Assembly (NCBI RefSeq): GCF_049546785.1
Contig: NZ_JBMWAN010000001.1
Location: forward strand, 1-64,000
DNA from: Nitrospira_D sp035465795
GTDB taxonomy: Bacteria > Nitrospirota > Nitrospiria > Nitrospirales > Nitrospiraceae
Reading direction: 5' to 3'
Length of the DNA stretch: 64,000 nt
The notes under the pieces were generated by a model. That model searched no databases, was not told the origin of the DNA, and saw only the letters and a list, made by a program, of their open reading frames with translations. The position numbers and the translations under genes are program-made. Every line of letters starts with the position of its first letter. Position 1 is the first letter of the stretch. Of this stretch, positions 41,673 through 50,386 are shown in pieces.

Positions 41673-43745
41673 ATGAAATTACTCATCACCACGATCTGCA
41701 TCCTCACAGTAACCGGCTGTGCGTCCGACCTGCCCTACTCGATCGCGATCGGTGATCCAAGAAACGACGGGAGCGGAGTCGGCCGGGAACACTGCGTCCT
41801 TCGACTCGACAAGATCGTGCAGCAGGTCGCCGAAGAGTACCCCTCATCCAAATGGACGGTTCGCTCCCTGCAGATTCATCTCGAGAACAGGCTTCACGAA
41901 AGCACGCAGACGTTGGAGCGCTGCACGGACAGCAACGGCCAACCGGTGCGAGTCAAGGACGCCCCTCCCATCGAAGAGGTTGCCAAGAAATGGTTGACCT
42001 CCTATGCCCTGGATGCAACCGACCCTGATCAGGAGCTGGACCGTTTCCGCGAGTACGTGCGCTCCGCCCGGCTCGTGCAGCAGCTGGCTAACCGACAACT
42101 CTTACCGGACGAAGATCCGCTCAACACCTACGACCTCGTCGAACAGACTTCGATGCGCCAATCCCAGTGGTGCGGCACTCTGACCCCCCTCATCCCGAAA
42201 CCGCTCGCGCTGCCCTTCCTCTCGCCCGCCACGCAAACGGAACAGCCCCCGCAAACGACGGCTCCGGGAGGCACGGAAACAACCGCAAAGAAATCAGCGG
42301 AAGAGCCCTCCTGCCTCAAGGCGAGATCGCTCTACCACGTCACCTCCACTCCGGCTGATCTATATGAACAACTCCTCTCAGAAATCACTCAAGCGGAGGC
42401 GAAAGGCACACAACGGAACCAGCGCTACTTTGTCCTCGGCTATGAGATTCCCTGGGACAAGGACCGAACGCTGGTCCGCTATGGGGTCACGTTTTACTTC
42501 AGGCAAACGGCACCGGAGGACGGATCACCGGCATCCGACAGCACCAGCCCGGTCCAACTGATAGGCTATGACCTCGCCTATGCTAATGAAGCAACCCCGG
42601 CGCCCTTGACCGGACTTGTTGCGGGTGCGCCCTCCACACGTCCGGAGGCGACCCTCTCGCCATGGCAGGATAACCCCTGGGCCATCACCGGATACCCCTT
42701 CTCGCTCGTGATCGGGCTGAAGAACGCCGCGTTTGAGATCGCAAAATTACCATTCAGCACCATCGCTGGACTCGCCTTTGGACGTGACGCGTACAACTAT
42801 CCGCTGGAAAACCTCGAAACCGCCTATAACGCACTGTATGTTGAAGCCACCACCCAAACCCGCGGAGGCGCCGAATGGGGGCTCTACCGCCTCCTGACCG
42901 AGATACCGCTCGTCGGACAAGTCTTCCAATATAACTTCAGCTTCGACCGCTCGGAGAAGGATGTCCCCTCGCCGGAGACTCCCCGTAAGCTGTTCCTGTC
43001 CCGCGGGATTTACGGCGGGAATAAGTGGGGCCAGGACACAGGACTCTGGGCCCTCTTTGCGAAGCAGAGTTATCCTGCCTATGACATTTATAGCCCCCCC
43101 TATCGCCATGGCACCGTCATTGATGTCACCTGGTCGATGTTCAACCTGTCTCATGGCCCGGCGTATAGTGAAGCCCGGTATGTGATTGATCATGCCCGTC
43201 GTGAAGACCGCCTGTATCTGGCAGGGCATAGCGGCGGCGTGCAGCGAAGCGCCGCCGCCTCGAAAATTCTCACGCACCATAAGTACCGTGTCGTCAAAGC
43301 CGTCGGCCTTGCAGGACCGAGCATCGGACAGGCTCTTGTTGACCCTCGATATCCCGAGGCGTTCAAGATCTATCTCAACACCGGATCGGGGGCCAATGAA
43401 GATGTCGTCTCCAAAGTCGGCCTTGTCGCCGGGGCCTTCTCGACGCTCCTCGACTACACCACGATTGTGCCCCTGAAATACATAGTCGGAAATCTGGTGT
43501 TCTGGAAACGCGACGAGATCTATCAAGCCTTCGACCGCATCGGCTTTACCAATGCCACAATCGTGGAGGTCGCCCGCAAGCCTTCGAGCCGCCATCAAAC
43601 GCCATTGCGGCTCTCATTCACCGACCGTCTCGTCTACGACAACTATCTCCGCAACGAATTTGCGACCGCCTTCCGGGAAGACCTGGAGCGTCCGGATAGC
43701 CCGGATGCATTGGAACGTCCTGCTGCATTTCCCTGGCAACAATAG
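41673..43745 (+). CDS. Large lipoprotein with an alpha/beta-hydrolase-like GHSGG motif
   Basis: 690 residues with signal peptide and lipobox VTGC. The N-terminal 230 residues hold a Cys- and charge-rich part (REHCVLRLDKIVQQVAEEYP). After a Pro/Thr-rich spacer (TEQPPQTTAPGGTETTAK) comes RSLYHVTSTPADLYEQL and a region with two amphipathic stretches (FSLVIGLKNAAFEIAKLPF). The C-terminal part contains RLYLAGHSGGVQRSAAAS near residue 511, the nucleophile elbow of an alpha/beta hydrolase, followed by YRVVKAVGLAGPSIGQAL. The catalytic Asp and His cannot be placed with certainty. It is likely an exported lipase- or esterase-like protein, or a protein that keeps only the fold. Length is far above typical single-domain hydrolases. 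AAAGAGAG serves as ribosome site. Confidence 0.75.
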   Translation: MKLLITTICILTVTGCASDLPYSIAIGDPRNDGSGVGREHCVLRLDKIVQQVAEEYPSSKWTVRSLQIHLENRLHESTQTLERCTDSNGQPVRVKDAPPIEEVAKKWLTSYALDATDPDQELDRFREYVRSARLVQQLANRQLLPDEDPLNTYDLVEQTSMRQSQWCGTLTPLIPKPLALPFLSPATQTEQPPQTTAPGGTETTAKKSAEEPSCLKARSLYHVTSTPADLYEQLLSEITQAEAKGTQRNQRYFVLGYEIPWDKDRTLVRYGVTFYFRQTAPEDGSPASDSTSPVQLIGYDLAYANEATPAPLTGLVAGAPSTRPEATLSPWQDNPWAITGYPFSLVIGLKNAAFEIAKLPFSTIAGLAFGRDAYNYPLENLETAYNALYVEATTQTRGGAEWGLYRLLTEIPLVGQVFQYNFSFDRSEKDVPSPETPRKLFLSRGIYGGNKWGQDTGLWALFAKQSYPAYDIYSPPYRHGTVIDVTWSMFNLSHGPAYSEARYVIDHARREDRLYLAGHSGGVQRSAAASKILTHHKYRVVKAVGLAGPSIGQALVDPRYPEAFKIYLNTGSGANEDVVSKVGLVAGAFSTLLDYTTIVPLKYIVGNLVFWKRDEIYQAFDRIGFTNATIVEVARKPSSRHQTPLRLSFTDRLVYDNYLRNEFATAFREDLERPDSPDALERPAAFPWQQ

Positions 43746-43813
43746 GCGAACGGCGCCCGGCACCCGGAAGGCCGGCGCAAGCGCGACATCGCCGGTTCGC
43801 TCACAAGCAAGAC

Positions 43814-43838
43814 GCCGCCACGCAGGCTGCGTGGCGGC
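43814..43838 (+). terminator. Stem-loop downstream of the lipoprotein gene
   Basis: GCCGCCACGCA (43814-43824) pairs with TGCGTGGCGGC (43828-43838) around GGC, followed by TTCCGGCTT. The U-run is weak. Confidence 0.5.
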
Positions 43839-44324
43839 TTCCGGCTTACCCGGTCCGCCACATTCCTGTCGCAAGTTCCACAAGCGCAAACCCTCCTCGC
43901 TACGAACGGGCTCGGCTGGTGCGAGCTTGAAGGCCCGCACGGCGCCGGCATCATTGCCACGCTCACCGATCCAGCCTTCCGTGGCCATGGAATCCACAGA
44001 GCGATTCTCACTAAAACCCGCGCAGTAAACCCTCACCCCTTTACGGATAGGAGGAAAGAACCGGTGAGCGGGATTCGACTCAACCTCTCCTTACATGCAT
44101 CTGGATCGCCGAATAGGTCACCGGCCCCGTGGCTGATCCATGATCGCCGCCCGCGCCGAGGAGTGATTCGCTCTTCTTGCCACATGAACGTCCGGGGATG
44201 GACCGGAGCCCCCCTGACCACGTAGAATGAGGGATTGCTTTTCCTGCCCCCTCTCAGCCTCCGCGAAGGCGCGTTGGAAACAGCACTTCTCAACCAGCAG
44301 TTCTAATTAGATGAAGGGATCGTC
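43839..44324. other. Gap before ychF, no supported gene
   Basis: A plus-strand open frame reading GWCELEGPHGAGIIATLTDP and AFRGHGIHRAIL looks faintly like the motif A of a GNAT acetyltransferase, but there is no start or continuation. ACCACGTAGAATGAGG at about 44219 offers a -10-like TAGAAT about 100 bases before ychF. Confidence 0.35.
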
Positions 44325-45416
44325 ATGAGTTTGAAATGTGGAATCGTCGGGTTGCCCAATGTGGGCAAGTCTACCCTATTCAATGCGCTCACCAAGTCAG
44401 GCATCGCGGCGGAGAACTACCCTTTCTGCACGATCGAGCCGAATGTCGGCATCGTCGAAGTGCCGGATTCACGCCTACAGGCACTCGCCGAGATCGTCAA
44501 TCCGCAACGCATTCAGTATGCGACGACTGAATTTGTGGACATTGCGGGACTGGTCGCCGGGGCTTCCAAGGGCGAAGGCCTGGGCAATCAGTTTCTCGCA
44601 AACATTCGTGAGACCGACGGCATTGTGAATGTGGTGCGCTGCTTCGAAGACGACAACGTGATTCACGTCGCGGGCAAGGTCGATCCCCTCTCCGACATCG
44701 CCACCATCGTCACCGAACTGGCGCTGGCGGACCTGACGACAGTGGAAAAAGCACAGGAGAAGAACGTCAAGCTCGTGCGCGCCGGTAATAAGGACGCCGC
44801 AAAGCTGGGCGAACTTCTGGATCAAGTCGCCGCCTGTTTGAACCAGGGCAAACCGGCCCGTACCATGAAACTGGATGCGGCGCAGCTGGCCTTGCTGAAA
44901 CCGCTCTGCCTACTGACCCTCAAGCCCGTCATGTACGTGGCTAACGTATCGGAAAAGGGATTCACGAATAATCCGTTGCTGACCCGCGTGGAAGAGTTCG
45001 CCAAACAGGAAGGGGCGCCGGTCGTGGCGATTTGCGCTGCGCTGGAGTCGGAAATCTCGGTGCTGTCCGATGAAGAAAAGAAAGAATTCCTCGCCGACAC
45101 CGGCATGACTGAGCCGGGACTCAACCGCCTGATTCGCGCCGCGTACCAACTGTTGGGCCTGCAAACCTACTTTACGGCAGGCGTCAAAGAAGTCCGGGCG
45201 TGGACCATTCATGTCGGCGACACGGCCCCGCAGGCCGCGGGTGTCATCCATGGCGATTTTGAGAAGGGCTTCATCCGCGCGGAAGTCATCAGCTACGACG
45301 ATTTCATCGCCTGCAAGGGCGAAGCCGGCGCCAAGGAAAAAGGAAAAATGCGGTTGGAAGGCAAGGAGTACGTCGTCCAGAACGGAGACGTGATGCACTT
45401 CCGCTTCAACGTCTAG
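44325..45416 (+). CDS. ychF: Redox-regulated ATPase YchF (Obg-like)
   Basis: 363 residues. G1 loop GLPNVGKSTLFNALTKSG at residue 8, switch region PFCTIEPNVGIVEVPD, G3 FVDIAGLVAGASKGEGLGNQ, and the C-terminal TGS domain (LQTYFTAGVKEVRAWTIHVG, FEKGFIRAEVISYDDFIACK). YchF prefers ATP to GTP and binds ribosomes; the length is standard. It is monocistronic, 80 bases before the duplicated-domain protein, which is on the same strand. Confidence 0.97.
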   Translation: MSLKCGIVGLPNVGKSTLFNALTKSGIAAENYPFCTIEPNVGIVEVPDSRLQALAEIVNPQRIQYATTEFVDIAGLVAGASKGEGLGNQFLANIRETDGIVNVVRCFEDDNVIHVAGKVDPLSDIATIVTELALADLTTVEKAQEKNVKLVRAGNKDAAKLGELLDQVAACLNQGKPARTMKLDAAQLALLKPLCLLTLKPVMYVANVSEKGFTNNPLLTRVEEFAKQEGAPVVAICAALESEISVLSDEEKKEFLADTGMTEPGLNRLIRAAYQLLGLQTYFTAGVKEVRAWTIHVGDTAPQAAGVIHGDFEKGFIRAEVISYDDFIACKGEAGAKEKGKMRLEGKEYVVQNGDVMHFRFNV

Positions 45417-45506
45417 CAGGATGCCTGTACCTACGCACCCGGCCTCTGCCGCCACACATACCGTCTTTCTCCCGTCCAGGTGGCTCATGAGCGGGGCGCC
45501 TGGGGC

Positions 45507-46523
45507 ATGGTGAGCCTCGTCACGATGATCCCGACGTTCCCCCGGATATGCCTCCTCGCGGTGCTGTCGGTCCTCTCACTGCCTGTCCGTGGAACGGCAA
45601 ATCCGCCTGACCTTGATCTGCCGGTCATGCACGATCTCGATTTGCGTCAGGTGCAACTCGTGGTGGAGTCGGCACCGGAGAGCAAAGAGCGGCTCCACCA
45701 GCGGACCAAGAGCCTTCTTGCAAAAGCCGGCCTTCACCTGACTTCTCCGGATGCGCTCCATTCACCACCCGTCGCCAGGCTGACGCTCACCCTGAATGCC
45801 ACGCTGCTCGGTGACACCTGCCCGGGCAAGGTCTTATATGCCCCCTCGGTTGCCCTCATCGAATCCGTCATTGTTCCAAGAAACGGGGAGGTCATGCAGG
45901 ACACCACGTGGGCGGCAGAAACCTCCCTCCGAGTGCGAGCGCCGCTCACCATTGAGGACCTTGAACATGACATGGACCGGCTCGTCTCGCGATTCATCGA
46001 AGCCTACCAACTGACACAGACTGTACGGCCCGCGCGGGAGACAGGCAACGAAGGGAAAGCATCAGCACTTCCTCCCGTTGATAATGCGTCAGGAAGCACA
46101 GCCTCATTGGAGGAGCAGAACACACGCGCCGGCGTCAGCCTGCAGGGCCTCGACATCACCAGGGTGCAGCTTTCCGTCCTGGCGGGCCGATCGACCTCCC
46201 CGCTCGAAACCCGAGCGCTTCGCCGACTCACGACCGCCGGCCTTCCCGTTTCTCTCGAATCACATGGACCGGACGCACCGACGCTGTCCCTGGAAATATC
46301 CCAGCGGACCATCGGCGAGGATTGTCCGGGTAAGGTCTTGTACGAATCGGGCTTGTTTCTCGTCGAGCCGGTCAGGCTCGTCCGCAACCGGCAGATCCGC
46401 ACCTGGACCGACACCTGGGTCCGTGAGCGCATCCAGATCGTCCCGCCGGTTCCAATGCAGCAGTTCGAGTCCGACCAAGAGGCGCTGTTGACGCAATTCA
46501 TCCGTTCATTTAAAGGAAGATAG
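45507..46523 (+). CDS. Exported protein with internal duplication (CPGKVLY motif)
   Basis: 338 residues from the ATG at 45507; an ATG at 45525 and a GTG at 45480 are alternatives. A signal peptide (ICLLAVLSVLSLPVRGTA) is followed by two copies of a domain of about 120 residues. Copy 1 has LDLRQVQLVVES, then DTCPGKVLYAPSVALIESVI and HDMDRLVSRFIEAYQ. Copy 2 has LDITRVQLSVLAG, then EDCPGKVLYESGLFLVEPVR and DQEALLTQFIRSFKG. The conserved single Cys of each copy may form a disulphide. No family is recognised. A Ser/Asn-rich linker joins the two copies. It is probably periplasmic. Confidence 0.75.
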   Translation: MVSLVTMIPTFPRICLLAVLSVLSLPVRGTANPPDLDLPVMHDLDLRQVQLVVESAPESKERLHQRTKSLLAKAGLHLTSPDALHSPPVARLTLTLNATLLGDTCPGKVLYAPSVALIESVIVPRNGEVMQDTTWAAETSLRVRAPLTIEDLEHDMDRLVSRFIEAYQLTQTVRPARETGNEGKASALPPVDNASGSTASLEEQNTRAGVSLQGLDITRVQLSVLAGRSTSPLETRALRRLTTAGLPVSLESHGPDAPTLSLEISQRTIGEDCPGKVLYESGLFLVEPVRLVRNRQIRTWTDTWVRERIQIVPPVPMQQFESDQEALLTQFIRSFKGR

Positions 46524-46560
46524 ACCGGGTCACGCCCGCAGCGCCCCTCCTTCAAGCACC

Positions 46561-46589
46561 TTGTAGAAACCGTCCGCAACGAGTACTCT
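46561..46589 (+). promoter_or_regulatory. Candidate promoter for the VF530-YaeQ-YciH group
   Basis: TTGTAG (46561-46566), 17 bases, TACTCT (46584-46589). The VF530 start codon follows 25 bases later. Confidence 0.45.
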
Positions 46590-46613
46590 TCCGCCTGAAG
46601 GCATACCGCACAC

Positions 46614-46844
46614 ATGAACCAGCCGCCACCCATTCTCCATCCCCGCGATCCGCTGCACGGCATCACATTAGAGACTATCATCACGGAGCTGGTTGAGCGG
46701 CACGGTTGGGCCGAGTTGGGACGCCGCCTCCCCGTCCGCTGTTTTCTTCATAATCCCAGTGTCAAATCCAGCCTCACCTTCCTCCGCAAAACGCCCTGGG
46801 CGCGCGAACGGGTGGAAGGCATGTACATCGCAGAACTTCCATGA
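46614..46844 (+). CDS. VF530 (DUF2132) family protein
   Basis: 76 residues. DPLHGITLETIITELVERHG, then WAELGRRLPVRCFLHNPSVK and SSLTFLRKTPWARERVEGMY match the VF530 family (PF09905) over their whole length. The family is a small DNA-binding-like fold of unknown role, common in proteobacteria and related phyla. It is followed by the YaeQ and YciH genes on the same strand, 15 bases and 12 bases apart, so all three probably share a transcript. Confidence 0.92.
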   Translation: MNQPPPILHPRDPLHGITLETIITELVERHGWAELGRRLPVRCFLHNPSVKSSLTFLRKTPWARERVEGMYIAELP

Positions 46845-46859
46845 CGGAACAATGACCCT

Positions 46860-47420
46860 ATGGCTTCAAACGCGACAATATACAAAGCGGCCCTGCAGAT
46901 CTCCGACATGGACCGCCACTATTATCAGGGCCATGCCATCACGCTGGCTCGCCATCCCTCTGAAACCGACGAGCGCATGATGGTGCGGCTGCTGGCCTTC
47001 GCCCTGCACGCGGACGAGGCCCTGTCCTTCGGCCGCGGGCTGAGCACGGAGGATGAACCGGCGCTCTGGCAGAAAGATCTCACGGGCGCCATCAATCTCT
47101 GGATCGAAGTGGGACAGCCGGATGAGAAATCCCTTCGCCAGGCCTGCGGCCGTGCCACGCAGGTCGTCGTCTACTCCTACGGCGGTCGAGGGGCCGATCT
47201 GTGGTGGGAAAAGAACCGGATCACCCTCGAACGGTTGCACAATCTCACCGTGGTGAATCTCCCGCTCGAGGGGAGCCGCGCCCTGGCTCAACTGGCACAA
47301 CCCGGCATGCAGCTGTCCTGCACCATTCAGGAAAGACAGGTTTGGATAGGGAAAGAAGCCTCCACCGCGCATTTGGAGTTGATGCCACTCAAAGTTTCTT
47401 CGGCCCGGTTCAGACCCTGA
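46860..47420 (+). CDS. yaeQ: YaeQ family protein
   Basis: 186 residues. MASNATIYKAALQISDMDRH, ARHPSETDERMMVRLLAFAL, PALWQKDLTGAINLWIEVGQ and LMPLKVSSAR follow the YaeQ pattern (PF07152), a PD-(D/E)XK nuclease-like fold with no proven nuclease activity. YaeQ was found as a multicopy suppressor of RfaH loss in E. coli, but its action is not settled. It lies between the VF530 and SUI1-type genes. Confidence 0.95.
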   Translation: MASNATIYKAALQISDMDRHYYQGHAITLARHPSETDERMMVRLLAFALHADEALSFGRGLSTEDEPALWQKDLTGAINLWIEVGQPDEKSLRQACGRATQVVVYSYGGRGADLWWEKNRITLERLHNLTVVNLPLEGSRALAQLAQPGMQLSCTIQERQVWIGKEASTAHLELMPLKVSSARFRP

Positions 47421-47432
47421 CCGAGGGATGAG

Positions 47433-47828
47433 ATGAGCAGGAAACCACGTCTCCCCACAGATGGCGAACCGGCTGCTTGGACAAGCCCGTTCGCGGCGCT
47501 CAAACACGCGGCGCTCCCGCCGGCTCACACCGAACGGCCTGTTGGCGCCCGACCCGCCCCTTCACCGGACGCGCGCAAGAACAACCGCGGACGGGTGGAC
47601 ATCATCCGCTCAACCGCGCATCGAGGCGGCAAGACCGTCACGGTGGTCACAGGTTTTGTCGGGATCGGACAGGCCGAAAAAGAACAGCTGGCCAAGGCAA
47701 TGCAGAAGGCCTGCGGCGCAGGGGGCACGGTGAAAGAAGGACGGATCGAAATTCAGGGAGAGCAACGCGAAACAGTCGCGCGTATTCTCACCGAGGCCGG
47801 TTTTCGCCCGGTGTTTGCCGGAGGCTGA
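47433..47828 (+). CDS. yciH: SUI1/eIF1-like translation factor YciH
   Basis: 131 residues; GAGGGATG precedes the ATG. The N-terminal 50 residues are a Pro/Ala-rich tail, then RGRVDIIRSTAHRGGKTVTV, VTGFVGIGQAEKEQLAKAMQ and GAGGTVKEGRIEIQGEQRET make up the SUI1 domain (PF01253). The family affects initiation fidelity and, in bacteria, represses translation under stress. Spacing of 12 bases from the YaeQ stop points to co-transcription. Confidence 0.93.
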   Translation: MSRKPRLPTDGEPAAWTSPFAALKHAALPPAHTERPVGARPAPSPDARKNNRGRVDIIRSTAHRGGKTVTVVTGFVGIGQAEKEQLAKAMQKACGAGGTVKEGRIEIQGEQRETVARILTEAGFRPVFAGG

Positions 47829-48076
47829 CAACGCTATCGGCCCGCCCCGGTTTGCGCACGCTGCCATCCGCCTGGGAGCAGCCGCCATTCATTCGCACGG
47901 CTGCGCCCGGTCGTTTCACAGATCCAGGCCTTACCGTACTGAGACGCTAGGCAAGGCGACGCGAGGAACCCGGTCACAGCCCCCAACACAGGACCCTGCT
48001 GATGGATATCGCAGGGGGGATGGTACGGCAAAGAGGCAGCCCTCCGGGCAAACCATCCCCCGGTAGGTCTTGTTCC

Positions 48077-50014
48077 TTATGTTTGGAGGGGATTTAGAGG
48101 CAGGCGAATGTGGACCGTGGTCCCGACTCCGACTTCGCTCTCGACTGTGATGGCGCCCTTGTGCGCCGCCACGACGTCTTTCACGATTTTCGTGCCCAGT
48201 CCCGTTCCGCCTGATTTCTTGCTGGGCGCACCGGTGATGAACAACCGGTCCCGCACCTCCGGCGGCATCCCTCTCCCTGTGTCGGCAACGGCGATCTCCA
48301 GCATGGCCGCGCCGACATCGACCGTTCCGCGCACCGTGACGGAACCGCCGGCCGGGACTTCTGGAATCGCATTATCGATCAGGTTATAGAACGCATTGAA
48401 CAGGCGGCGCTCATCCGCCTGAATGACCGGGAGCGATTCAAGCCCCTCCGCATGCAGCGCGACCCCTTTTTCTGCGGCATACCGGCGGAGGGACCTCGTC
48501 ACGTCCGCCACACAGGCCGCAATCCGGCAGGGTTGAAACTCCGGCGCCGTTGTCACCCCCTTCACGGCATCGGCCAGTTCCCTCACGCGATCCTGGATGC
48601 GCCGGGCATTGTTGACGATCATCTCGATCAGTTCATCGCTCATATTCCGATGGGCCTCGACCTGCGCGCGCGCCCCCGTGCCAGCCATACGGACGAGAAT
48701 TTCATGGATTTCCTCCCGCAATAGATCGACTCCGCCAAGGACCGGCATCAGCATGTTCTTCACGTCATGGCCGATATCACCCAGCGCACGGGTCACCTCC
48801 GCCACTTTGATTTCCTCAAGAAGTTCTGCCGCCAATCGCTTCCGCTCCGTCACATCCTCGACCGTCCCTTCATAGTGCAGCAGGGCCCCTCGCTCGTCGC
48901 GCACCTCCCGCGCATTCACCGAGACCGAGATCACACTCCCGTCCCGGCACAGCACTTCGGTTTCAAACTCCCGAACAACCCCACGCTGGCGCAACAACCG
49001 TTGGAACTCCGCTCGCTTCTGAGGATCGGCATAGAGTTGGCGGGCGAGATCCGTAACGGTCGAAACCAGCGCTTCAGTGGAGTCATAGCGCAGCATCCGC
49101 GCAAGGCTGGGATTGGCCATCAAAAACCGTCCGTCAGGTGTCGTCTGGAAGATGCCCTCCACCGTATTTTCGACGACGCTCCGGTATCGCGCTTCGGCCT
49201 GCCGTCGTGCCTCCTCGACCTGCTTTCGCCTCGTGATGTCACGAATGATCCCGCTGTAAAACGTCCCCAGGGGGCTCTGCCCGACGCCCAGGGACAGTTC
49301 CAGTGGAAATTCGGTGCCATCGTTCCTCAATCCGTGGAGTTCGACCGTCCTGCCTACGACATGCGCTTCACCGGTTGCTCCTACCCGGGTCATGCCTGTT
49401 TGATGGGCCTCACGATAGCGTTGCGGCATCAGCATGGTCAGCGATTGTCCAAGCACATCCGCCTCGGTATAACCAAACAGCCGCGTGGCGGCCTGGTTCC
49501 ATAAGAGAATGTTTCCATTGCGGTCGGCCAATACCACCGCATCGGGTGTGGTCCCGATGACGGTCCGGAACCGTTCTTCGCTGACGCTCAGTTCGTCTTC
49601 GGCTCGTGCCGCCTTGGATGCCAACCGTTGCGCATCGATGATTTGACGGAGCGCGAACCGGAGTTCGTGGCGGCTGTATGGTTTGCCGATGTAGGTGAAG
49701 GCTCCGCCCTGGAGTGCCGCAATCGTATGTTTCTCCAGGGTAGAGGCCGTCAGGACAATGACCGGGAGAGACGGCTTTATGGCCTTGACCTCTCGCAGGA
49801 CGTCCAGGCCGCTCATATCGGGCAGGCCCAGATCCAGGATCACTGCCCCGATTTCTCCACCTTCAACTTCGCGGAGGGCGTCGCGACCCGTGTGCGCCGT
49901 CCGGACCGTGAATCCATCATGCTGAAGCAGATCGCTCAAGGCCTCACAGATATCAGGCTCATCATCCACGATGAGTGCAGAAAAGAGCGGAGCTGGTTGC
50001 GAGATGGAATCCAT
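48077..50014 (-). CDS. Hybrid sensor: receiver, two PAS domains, histidine kinase
   Basis: 645 residues from the ATG at 50014. Order: a receiver (ALIVDDEPDICEALSDLLQH, phosphoacceptor Asp in VILDLGLPDMSG, Lys in YIGKPYSRHEL), PAS 1 (RFRTVIGTTPDAVVLADRNG), PAS 2 (RYRSVVENTVEGIFQTTPDG) with a PAC-like tail, then a kinase with H box ALGDIGHDVKNMLMPVLGG and HATPase_c with YNLIDNAIPEVPAGG, DTGRGMPPEV and SGGTGLGTKIVKDVVAAHKG. No membrane segment is visible, so it is cytosolic, and the N-terminal receiver would receive phosphate from another kinase. It is divergent from the FolB fusion gene, without an adjacent output regulator. Confidence 0.92.
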   Translation of the reverse strand: MDSISQPAPLFSALIVDDEPDICEALSDLLQHDGFTVRTAHTGRDALREVEGGEIGAVILDLGLPDMSGLDVLREVKAIKPSLPVIVLTASTLEKHTIAALQGGAFTYIGKPYSRHELRFALRQIIDAQRLASKAARAEDELSVSEERFRTVIGTTPDAVVLADRNGNILLWNQAATRLFGYTEADVLGQSLTMLMPQRYREAHQTGMTRVGATGEAHVVGRTVELHGLRNDGTEFPLELSLGVGQSPLGTFYSGIIRDITRRKQVEEARRQAEARYRSVVENTVEGIFQTTPDGRFLMANPSLARMLRYDSTEALVSTVTDLARQLYADPQKRAEFQRLLRQRGVVREFETEVLCRDGSVISVSVNAREVRDERGALLHYEGTVEDVTERKRLAAELLEEIKVAEVTRALGDIGHDVKNMLMPVLGGVDLLREEIHEILVRMAGTGARAQVEAHRNMSDELIEMIVNNARRIQDRVRELADAVKGVTTAPEFQPCRIAACVADVTRSLRRYAAEKGVALHAEGLESLPVIQADERRLFNAFYNLIDNAIPEVPAGGSVTVRGTVDVGAAMLEIAVADTGRGMPPEVRDRLFITGAPSKKSGGTGLGTKIVKDVVAAHKGAITVESEVGVGTTVHIRLPLNPLQT

Positions 50015-50351
50015 GGAACCACCGGATCCCGTTGAGGAGAAGAAGCAGTTGCTGCCTGTGTACTTTGCGCCGGACACCTACAAAAGTAAATGAGAAATAG
50101 GCCCGGCCTGAAAACCCGTGATCGAGAGCCGTAATACCGTCGCTATTGGTGCGCCTTATATACTGAGGGCACGGAGGGGACCGGAGCGAGCCCGGCGGGC
50201 ATGGATCTCCGGTGAGATCGCACACAGATTCAAGGTATGCCGCTTCCGATTTAACCGTGCTACACATCGAGGAGACTTGTGTGTCTCGGGCTGCGCAGCT
50301 GTCCGAAGACGGCCAGGCGGCACACCCGACTCTGTACTCCTGAACCATTGC

Positions 50352-50380
50352 TTGACACCCCGATATCCGATCCTCACAAT
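50352..50380 (+). promoter_or_regulatory. Sigma-70 promoter of the FolB-methyltransferase gene
   Basis: TTGACA (50352-50357), 17 bases, CACAAT (50375-50380). The ATG at 50387 lies seven bases after the -10 ends, so transcription should begin at or next to the start codon and the message may be leaderless. Confidence 0.65.
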
Positions 50381-50386
50381 GCCGCC

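Noticed and set aside
43850..44028. Possible GNAT acetyltransferase remnant (AFRGHGIHRAIL)
   Set aside because: Only one short motif-like stretch, no start or conserved continuation; too weak for a feature.
43614..44036. 140-codon minus-strand frame
   Set aside because: Overlaps the end of the lipoprotein gene and reads as low-complexity Arg/Gly-rich sequence.
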